Shown here in pieces: positions 8,407 to 13,556 of a stretch of 13,556 bases of DNA. Every line of letters starts with the position of its first letter. Within the stretch, counting starts at the first letter, position 1. Source of the DNA: Planctomycetales bacterium (GTDB lineage: Bacteria > Planctomycetota > Planctomycetia > Pirellulales > Thermoguttaceae); the NCBI GenBank assembly GCA_007122045.1, contig SKJM01000825.1, positions 1 to 13,556 on the forward strand, in the 5' to 3' direction. The translations under genes were made by a program, and so were the position numbers. Under the pieces are notes generated by a model. That model saw only the letters and a program-made list of their open reading frames with translations. It was not told the origin of the DNA and did no database searches.

Positions 8407-9419
8407 TCAGAGTATCCAACCCGGCCGGTACTCGTAGTGGAGGGCGGCGTCGGCCTCCGGGTGGTTGACGATTCGGCCGGCCAGGGGGTCGTACTCGAGC
8501 GCCTCGCCGGCGAATTGCGTGGCCACGTCGCCCAAGTTCAGGAAGTCGTGCTGCGGACCGGCGTACTCGAAGTTGGTCAACGGCAGGGGGCCGCCGCGGC
8601 AGGCGTGGATCCATTCCTGCGGATGGCCCGGCGAACGGGCGATGGCAACGGGCCCGCGCGTATCGACGGCTTCGAACTTCTCCTTCGGCAGGAGGGTGAC
8701 GCCGGTGTTGTGGCTGTTGGTGGCCAGCAGCCCCTCGCGGCCCACCAGGATGGCCCCGGCCATGGGCAGAAGCCGCTCGACGTCGAGGTCGGAAGCCCCG
8801 TGCTCGCGCAGCAGGCCGGCCAGCATTTCGCGGGAGCCGGGCGCGTAGTCGGGCGGATGGCCGTGGTGCCAGGTGAACTGCAGCGGCGGCGCCGGGCCCC
8901 GCGCCGGAACCGACCAGCGAATACGCTCCCACCGGGGATACGACAGGCGGTTGACCTCGGAACACTCGGCCTCGACGCGGATCGGGCGGCGGGCCGGCTC
9001 GGCCGGCTCGCGGTCCCACAATTGCTTGATGTCCAGCGCCATCATCGCCAGGTTGCCCGAATGCGGCCCGAAATTGCCCAACTGCCCGATGCTCGTATCG
9101 CGCCAGCCGACGCGGTTGATCCACGCGGGGTGTCGGAATGGGGCCAGTTCGCCGCCCGCCGCCGCCACAGTTCGAGCGCCGGCGCCAATTTCCGTTGGTC
9201 GACGTCGCACAGGGCCGCGATGCCCACGTTTTCGAACCGGTGCACCCCCGGCATGAACGCCGTGCCGGCCACGTATCCGGCCACGCCCACCACGGCCAGG
9301 TTCAACCGCTCGTTGGCCGCGCAGCCGAAGGCCGTGTGGACCGACCGGAGAATCAGCGCCCCGCCGGCGCCGCCGGCGTGGGCAAGGAAGCGGCGCCGGT
9401 CGATGGATCGTCGATGCAT
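8407..9419 (-). pseudogene. Broken Tat-exported Gfo/Idh/MocA oxidoreductase
   Basis: The N-terminal part runs from the ATG at 9419 (AGGAG six bases upstream) and has a Tat-like signal DRRRFLAHA at residues 8-16, then the Rossmann start LAVVGVAGY at 41-49 and ALCDVDQRKLAPALELWRRR to about residue 88. Family similarity then stops; this frame continues as unrelated sequence to a stop at 9042. The family C-terminus resumes in another minus frame near 9150 with HPAWINRVGWRDTSIGQLGN, and runs through LATNSHNTG, a QEWIHACRGGP segment and YEYRPGWIL to the TGA at 8407. No EKP motif occurs in either frame. The whole locus covers about 337 codons, so roughly 130-160 residues including the catalytic lysine are missing, in addition to a frameshift. 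The junction lies in a GCGGC-rich run (about 9150-9165). A functional protein is unlikely; assembly error remains possible. Confidence 0.8.
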
Positions 9420-9471
9420 GGTGAACTCCTCCGCTTGGCAATGATACTCCACGTGCACCTGGTCCCCTGTT

Positions 9472-9489
9472 GTTGTCCACAAGTTCTGG
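9472..9489. promoter_or_regulatory. DnaA-box-like palindromic site, copy 1
   Basis: GTTGTCCACAAGTTCTGG includes TTGTCCACA (9473-9481), the DnaA box form used in high-GC bacteria, and the near-palindrome CCACAA-G-TTCTGG. It matches the site at 11352-11369 (reverse strand) at 17 of 18 positions. It lies about 53 bases upstream of the broken oxidoreductase start, just beyond where a -35 would be. Confidence 0.45.
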
Positions 9490-9790
9490 ACGCCGCCGGC
9501 CGGCTTGCCCGGCCTGGAGCGGCGGTCAGTCCGGCTATGGTGCACAGTTCAGACCCTCATATTCGACACCAAATCGCCGGACAATGCACGCCCTGGCTTT
9601 CGGGCCGCCGCTCGGGTGCGGCCTGGGCGGGCTGGATTGGCGCCGAGATCGAATTCCTCGCCCGAACCGGAAAGACGACAGAGGGGGATGAATCCGGCCA
9701 AAATCCGGCCAAAGGGATGTGCGGGGTGGTGGGCGGTAGCGGGCCAGTCATGGGACCGGCCGGGGCGAGCCCGGCGGGGAAGGAGGAGGG

Positions 9791-9815
9791 CGATCCGTCG
9801 GATCGTTCCGATCCG
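9791..9815 (-). terminator. Hairpin downstream of purB
   Basis: CGGATCG (9799-9805) and CGATCCG (9809-9815) pair perfectly around a 3-base loop, starting 9 bases after the purB stop. An alternative stem CGATCC/GGATCG (9791-9796 with 9800-9805) overlaps it. There is no T-run, so it may slow, rather than firmly terminate, transcription. Confidence 0.45.
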
Positions 9816-9824
9816 CCTCTCCGC

Positions 9825-11258
9825 CTATACCCGCACTTCAGCCGCGCCCCCCAGCGCGGCCGGGTATCTCGCCCGGATGGGCTCCACCACGGCGGCGAGG
9901 AACTCGTCGACCTGTTCCGGGGCGCGGCCGACGAACTGGCGGGGTTCGAGCGCCGCGTCGAGGTCGACGGCCGCGAAGGCCGGGTCGGCCCGCAGCCGGT
10001 CCAGCAGGTCGTTGCCGCCGCCCTGCTCTTTGACCACCGCCGCGGCGGCCTGGCTGTGCCGGCGGATGCACTCGTGCAGCGCCTGCCGGTCGCCGCCGGC
10101 GGCCACCGCGGCCATGAGAATGTTCTCCGTGGCCATGAACGGCAGTTCCGCGTGCAGGGCCGCGGCAACCACCTTCGGATACACCACCAGGCCGGAGGTG
10201 ACGTTCCGGCACAGGATCAGCACGGCGTCGGCGGCCAGGAACGCCTGCGGGATTATCAGGCGGCGTGCGGCGCTGTCGTCGAGCGTGCGTTCGAGCCACT
10301 GCACGGCGGCCGTCTCGGTGGCGATGGGGGCCAGGCCGTAGAGGAACCGGGCGAGCGAGCAGATGCGTTCCGACCGCATGGGGTTCCGCTTGTACGCCAT
10401 GGCCGAGGAGCCCACCTGCGTCCGCTCGAACGGCTCCTCGATCTCCTTGCGGTGTGCGAGAATGCGGACGTCGGTGGCCATCTTGTGGGCGCTCTGGCCG
10501 ATGCCGCTCAGGGCGGCCAGCACCTGGCTGTCGACCTTGCGGGGGTAGGTTTGCCCGGTGACCGCATACGAGGCTTCGAAGCCCAGCTTCCGGCACACCA
10601 GTTCGTCGAGGCGGCGGACCTTGGCGTGGTCGCCGCCGAAGAGTTGCAAGAAGCTGGCCTGCGTGCCCGTGGTGCCCTTGGCGCCCCGGGCCTTCAGGGC
10701 GTCGATCCGGTATTCCATTTCGGCCAGGTCGAGCACGAACTCGTACGCCCACAGGCAGGCCCGCTTGCCCACGGTGGTCGGCTGCGCCGGCTGCATGTGG
10801 GTGAAGCCCAGGCAGGGCAGGTCGCGGTGCTGCGCGGCGAAGCGGCCGAGGTTGTCGATGACCGCCACCAACTGGTCGCGTACCAGTTCCAGTGCTTCGC
10901 GCAGCAGCAGCAGGTCGGCGTTGTCGGTGACGAAGCAACTGGTGGCGCCCAGGTGGATGATGCCTCGGGCGGCGGGGCAGGCGTCGCCGTAGGCGTGGAC
11001 GTGGGCCATGACGTCGTGGCGAAGCTGCCGCTCGTACCGCGCGGCGGCATCGAAGTCGATCCGGTCGGCCTGGGCCCTTAGCTCGGCAATCTGTTCGGCC
11101 GAGATGGGGAGCCCCAACTCCGATTCGGCCTCGGCCAGCGCCACCCACAGGCGCCGCCACGTGCCGAACTTCCGCTGCGGGCTCCACAGTTCGGCCATCG
11201 CCGGCGAGGCGTAGCGGTCGATGAGCGGGTTGTCGTAACGGGTGTAATGGTCGGGCAT
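9825..11258 (-). CDS. purB: Adenylosuccinate lyase, animal-like type
   Basis: Catalyses two fumarate-releasing steps of purine synthesis: SAICAR to AICAR, and adenylosuccinate to AMP; soluble homotetramer. The 477-residue protein closely follows the human ADSL pattern in length (484) and sequence: YASPAM near 16-21, KFGTWRRLW at 30-38, RHDVMAHVH at 80-88, GIIHLGATS at 99-107, [10 protein letters not shown] at 150-159 and [13 protein letters not shown] at 195-207. His81 and His154 fall at conserved active-site positions. The mobile signature loop reads [11 protein letters not shown] (283-293): the catalytic serine is kept, but Ala288 replaces the usual Pro of [19 protein letters not shown] and the C-terminal [11 protein letters not shown] also match this branch. 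No other pur gene is adjacent. The ATG at 11258 begins at the expected family position; no clear Shine-Dalgarno is visible. Confidence 0.95.
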   Translation of the reverse strand: MPDHYTRYDNPLIDRYASPAMAELWSPQRKFGTWRRLWVALAEAESELGLPISAEQIAELRAQADRIDFDAAARYERQLRHDVMAHVHAYGDACPAARGIIHLGATSCFVTDNADLLLLREALELVRDQLVAVIDNLGRFAAQHRDLPCLGFTHMQPAQPTTVGKRACLWAYEFVLDLAEMEYRIDALKARGAKGTTGTQASFLQLFGGDHAKVRRLDELVCRKLGFEASYAVTGQTYPRKVDSQVLAALSGIGQSAHKMATDVRILAHRKEIEEPFERTQVGSSAMAYKRNPMRSERICSLARFLYGLAPIATETAAVQWLERTLDDSAARRLIIPQAFLAADAVLILCRNVTSGLVVYPKVVAAALHAELPFMATENILMAAVAAGGDRQALHECIRRHSQAAAAVVKEQGGGNDLLDRLRADPAFAAVDLDAALEPRQFVGRAPEQVDEFLAAVVEPIRARYPAALGGAAEVRV

Positions 11259-11328
11259 GAGGATTTCTGCTTGAAAATCTGGTCGATGGGCGCGGGCATG
11301 GGACCGTTGTTGTCGATTGCCGCCCGGC

Positions 11329-11334
11329 TGTCAA
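11329..11334 (-). promoter_or_regulatory. Candidate -35 box of purB promoter
   Basis: A perfect TTGACA on the minus strand, 70 bases upstream of the purB ATG. The hexamer 15-18 bases downstream (around AACAAC) is a poor -10, so the promoter may depend on an activator; the palindromic site at 11352-11369 lies about 18 bases further upstream. Confidence 0.35.
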
Positions 11335-11351
11335 GCCCAACGCGGATTCGG

Positions 11352-11369
11352 CCACAACTTGTGGACAAC
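11352..11369. promoter_or_regulatory. DnaA-box-like palindromic site, copy 2
   Basis: Read on the minus strand it is GTTGTCCACAAGTTGTGG, containing TTGTCCACA and the perfect 13-bp palindrome CCACAA-C-TTGTGG (11352-11364 on plus). It shares 17 of 18 bases with 9472-9489 and sits in the 134-bp gap between purB and the BBP7 gene, about 94 bases upstream of purB and 23 bases past the BBP7 stop. A regulator site, DnaA box or weak terminator stem are all open. Confidence 0.45.
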
Positions 11370-11392
11370 CGCGCGGGTGAAGCCGTGGGGTC

Positions 11393-12784
11393 TTAGTACC
11401 GGAACTCCCACCCGAAGTTCAGCCCCTGCGCCCAGAAGGTGGTGTTGTCCCAGGCAAACTCCGGCAGCGCGGGCGCCTGCGTCGGTTCGGGAGGCGGTAT
11501 GAACGCGGTGTTCACGCGGGTGTCGATGTGGTCGCCCGCCCGGGCCACGTGCCACCACAACACGACGTCGTAGCCCATATACACGCGGCTTCGGTGGGTG
11601 AGTTGGTATCCCAGTTCGAAGCCGAACTGCGGGATGAGCGCGAACCGGTCCCTTTCGTGGGTCCCCATGTTGGTGTTCGGTAGGGCCAGGAGGCCGCCGG
11701 GATGGCTGGCGAAGTGGAAGACGCCGTCCTGCCCCGGCACGCGAATGGCCGTTTCGCCGTCGATGGTCACCGTCTGGCGGTTGTTCCCCATGGCCAGCTT
11801 GGCCAGCAGTTCGAGCGACCACCGGCCGTGAAACCGCTCGGCGATCAGTCCGATTTCGCCGCCGTGGAACTCGTTTCGGGATCGGAAAGAATCGCGAATG
11901 TCGAACTGCGTGTCATCTACGGTGCTGTGCGTGCGGACCGTCACCCGGTCGTTGAGCGCATAATGCCGATAGCCGGCAAAGAGGTCGAGCCGGCGGCACG
12001 GCGGGTTGCCGGCGCCCAGAGTCACCTGGCCGCCTTCCGTGGCCCCGAGGTCGGAGAAGTGGCAATACAGGTTCCGCCGCAGGTTCGCTCCCGCCGAATG
12101 GAAGCCGGTGCTGACGCGGGCGTCGATGTTCCCTTCGGCGAACTCCGGGAAGGCAATCATGTGCACGGCTTCGAGCTGCCGCAGCACGTCGAAGAAGGGC
12201 CGGGCCAGGAGCGGGGCGCCGGCAGAGGCCTCGGAGAAGCGCGCCGTCCTTTGCCCCAGGTCGAACCAGTCGCCCTGCACGCCCCAACGGCGGCAGTCGC
12301 CCAGCCAGGAGCCCAGTTGAATGCGATAGCCGGAACGGGCCCCGCCGTTGAAAGCGCGGTCGCCGAAGAGAATCTGTGTGTTGGGCTGGTCCAAGGCGCC
12401 CGGCACGGGGTCGGTGGGCGAGCCGGTGGTCACCAGGGCGGGCACGTGTCCGCCGCGGGTCCACCACACGAGGTAATCGGCCCGCGCCCAGAATCGCCCG
12501 TCGGGCCCGCAGGGGCAACACAGCCGGGCGCAGCCAGCATGGGCGCACGCCGCGTCGCCGCATCCGCCGGGGCCGCACGCCGCATGACCCTCCCAATTCC
12601 ACCGGGTCATTTCCACCAAGTTCGTAAACGGCATGGTGAACGGGTAGACCGCGGCCTTCAGATTTTCATGCACGGGCTGGATGGTACTGTACCCGCGCTC
12701 GTGTGCGCCCAGCGTGCCGCTCGATCCGAGTATCAGACAACAGCATGCCGCTCCCAGGAGCAGGCGGTGAGTGCCAACGGCCAT
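11393..12784 (-). CDS. BBP7-family outer-membrane beta-barrel protein
   Basis: A 463-residue protein of the planctomycete BBP7 (DUF1551, putative beta-barrel porin 7) family, expected in the outer membrane. Residues 1-27 are a Sec signal peptide, with a hydrophobic core containing CCC and probable cleavage after GTLGA. A Cys/Gly-rich stretch follows, with seven Cys at 70, 75, 80, 85, 89, 90 and 92, and then FWARADYLVWWTRG (98-111), the characteristic first strand. The remainder alternates aromatic, polar and glycine residues as in barrels, including LDLFAGYRHYAL and IPQFGFELGYQL, and it ends in ...WEFRY, an aromatic terminus usual for barrel insertion. The ATG at 12784 is chosen because a signal peptide begins there and a G-rich ribosome site lies five bases upstream; the frame stays open far upstream, antisense to uvrA, only by chance. 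Ligand or transport role unknown. Confidence 0.9.
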   Translation of the reverse strand: MAVGTHRLLLGAACCCLILGSSGTLGAHERGYSTIQPVHENLKAAVYPFTMPFTNLVEMTRWNWEGHAACGPGGCGDAACAHAGCARLCCPCGPDGRFWARADYLVWWTRGGHVPALVTTGSPTDPVPGALDQPNTQILFGDRAFNGGARSGYRIQLGSWLGDCRRWGVQGDWFDLGQRTARFSEASAGAPLLARPFFDVLRQLEAVHMIAFPEFAEGNIDARVSTGFHSAGANLRRNLYCHFSDLGATEGGQVTLGAGNPPCRRLDLFAGYRHYALNDRVTVRTHSTVDDTQFDIRDSFRSRNEFHGGEIGLIAERFHGRWSLELLAKLAMGNNRQTVTIDGETAIRVPGQDGVFHFASHPGGLLALPNTNMGTHERDRFALIPQFGFELGYQLTHRSRVYMGYDVVLWWHVARAGDHIDTRVNTAFIPPPEPTQAPALPEFAWDNTTFWAQGLNFGWEFRY

Positions 12785-12922
12785 TGAACCCCCCCATTGT
12801 TTGAAAAGCAAAGCCCGAACAGGGCACCCGAAAAGCGACGGTAACGGTTGTGCGGGTTGTACCCTTTCTATCGAATCGGCCGGCTTTCCCGGTTTCGTTA
12901 GCCATAATGGGCGATTGGGTCC

Positions 12923-12952
12923 TTGTCGGCCTCCCCTCCCTGGCCCTACAAT
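12923..12952 (+). promoter_or_regulatory. Candidate promoter of uvrA
   Basis: TTGTCG (12923-12928, 4 of 6) is followed by 18 bases and TACAAT (12947-12952, 5 of 6). The start near 12959 would give a leader of about 165 nt that includes the structured repeat at 13004-13061. The 339-bp gap 12785-13123 otherwise holds no gene; an alternative -10-like CATAAT at 12903 lacks a -35. Confidence 0.35.
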
Positions 12953-13003
12953 GCAGGGTTCGCCGAAAAAACATTCTCTCCCGTTTTCAGGTGCAGCCGG
13001 GTG

Positions 13004-13061
13004 GGTTGGAGTTCTGCCTTCAGGTGGTTTCGTCTTGCCGGCTAGAGCCGGGACTCCAACC
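13004..13061 (+). repeat. Three-stem structured repeat in the uvrA leader
   Basis: An outer stem GGTTGGAGT (13004-13012) with ACTCCAACC (13053-13061), perfect over 9 bp, encloses two hairpins: CTGCC-TTCA-GGTGG (13014-13027, two G-U pairs in plus-strand RNA) and CCGGC-TAGA-GCCGG (13038-13051). It forms a compact three-way junction of 58 nt. The G-U pairs become A-C mismatches on the minus strand, favouring plus-strand RNA as the folded form. It could be a dispersed structured repeat or a leader RNA; no riboswitch class is recognised. Confidence 0.55.
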
Positions 13062-13123
13062 GGGCACGATTCGCACCCAGAAACGGAAGAGCCGAAAAAG
13101 ACACCAGCGCCATATAGGTTTCC

Positions 13124-13556
13124 ATGGCCGTTTCCGATATTCTGGTTCGCGGCGCGCGCGAGCACAACTTGCGCGACGTGGACCTTCTGCTGCCCCGAAA
13201 TCAGTTGATATGCCTCACCGGCGTATCGGGGTCCGGGAAGAGTTCCCTGGCATTCGACACCCTCTACGCAGAGGGGCAGAGGCGGTACGTCGAAAGCCTC
13301 TCCAGCTTTGCCCGACAGTTCCTCGGGCAAATGCCCAAACCCGACGTCGACCTCATCGCCGGCCTGAGTCCGTCGATCTCCATCTCCCAGAAGACGGCCG
13401 GGCAGAGCCCCCGCTCGACGGTGGGTACCATTACGGAGATCTACGATTACCTGCGCGTTCTGTTCGCGCGGGTGGGCACCGCCCACTGCCCGCAATGCCA
13501 ACGCGAACTCTCCGCCCAAAGCCGCGAGCAGATCATCGACCGGATCGCCGCGCTGC
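13124..13556 (+). CDS. uvrA: UvrABC excinuclease subunit A, N-terminal part
   Basis: The first 144 codons of UvrA, the ATPase that recognises bulky DNA lesions and loads UvrB in nucleotide excision repair; the gene runs off the right edge. Visible features are the opening [16 protein letters not shown] (residues 6-21), Walker [10 protein letters not shown] at 33-41, the following [19 protein letters not shown], the Q-loop region SISISQKT (84-91), and [14 protein letters not shown] (98-111). Cys122 and Cys125 (HCPQC) lie where a zinc-binding or interdomain segment begins in many UvrA proteins. The ATG at 13124 begins at the family's usual N-terminus, with an AGG about eight bases upstream. It is divergent from the BBP7 gene, and its leader contains the structured repeat at 13004-13061. 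I see no recognisable LexA box. Confidence 0.95.
   Translation, partial: MAVSDILVRGAREHNLRDVDLLLPRNQLICLTGVSGSGKSSLAFDTLYAEGQRRYVESLSSFARQFLGQMPKPDVDLIAGLSPSISISQKTAGQSPRSTVGTITEIYDYLRVLFARVGTAHCPQCQRELSAQSREQIIDRIAAL

Larger units (their letters stand above)
9420..9824. other. Gene-free region between broken oxidoreductase and purB
   Basis: I see no credible gene here; open frames are GC-driven and lack motifs. It holds a -10-like TATCAT on minus (9441-9446) with no matching -35, the palindromic site at 9472-9489, an 11-bp tandem duplication of ATCCGGCCAAA (9692-9702 and 9703-9713), and the hairpins after purB at 9791-9815. Confidence 0.6.

Noticed and set aside
9138..11081. A 647-codon plus-strand open frame antisense to purB
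   Set aside because: It is a shadow of purB and of the broken oxidoreductase, with no family features.
12785..13519. Upstream extension of the BBP7 frame by 245 codons
   Set aside because: It runs antisense through uvrA and the intergenic gap; the signal peptide and G-rich ribosome site place the start at 12784.

Overview
The window reads as an ordinary stretch of a GC-rich planctomycete chromosome, most like Pirellulales and relatives. That placement is inferred from family content: a BBP7-type (DUF1551) outer-membrane barrel with a Cys-rich N-terminus, a secreted DUF1570 protein, and Tat-exported Gfo/Idh/MocA oxidoreductases, all typical of Planctomycetota. Coding density is moderate and most genes lie on the minus strand.

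Layout, left to right: (1) the C-terminal end of an unrecognised + strand protein, convergent with cysC (adenylyl-sulfate kinase, minus); (2) a divergent promoter region between cysC and glgP (alpha-glucan phosphorylase, plus); (3) a Tat-exported Gfo/Idh/MocA oxidoreductase (minus), whose stop lies 3 bases from the glgP stop; (4) a stand-alone AAA_14/DUF4143 ATPase (minus), bracketed by two copies of one repeat family bounded by GTAGGGTGG...CCACCCTAC, the right copy being a gene-free block of about 670 bp; (5) a secreted DUF1570 putative zinc metallopeptidase (minus); (6) a short GGGACAGTCCC inverted-repeat element; (7) a second Gfo/Idh/MocA gene that is broken, being frameshifted and lacking the central part with the EKP motif; (8) purB of the animal-like adenylosuccinate lyase type (minus); (9) the BBP7 barrel protein (minus); (10) the first 144 codons of uvrA (plus), whose leader holds a three-stem structured repeat.

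No operon is evident: nearly every gene has its own upstream gap, and functions (sulfate activation, glycogen breakdown, purine synthesis, excision repair, envelope) are unrelated. I found no CRISPR array, tRNA, rRNA, transposase gene or recognisable defence or biosynthetic cluster. The points of interest are non-coding: the repeat-bracketed ATPase segment, the structured repeat before uvrA, the inverted-repeat element at 8305-8384, an 18-bp palindromic DnaA-box-like site found upstream of both purB and the broken oxidoreductase, and palindromes or tandem repeats placed on likely promoters. All calls come from reading the sequence; none was checked by database search.
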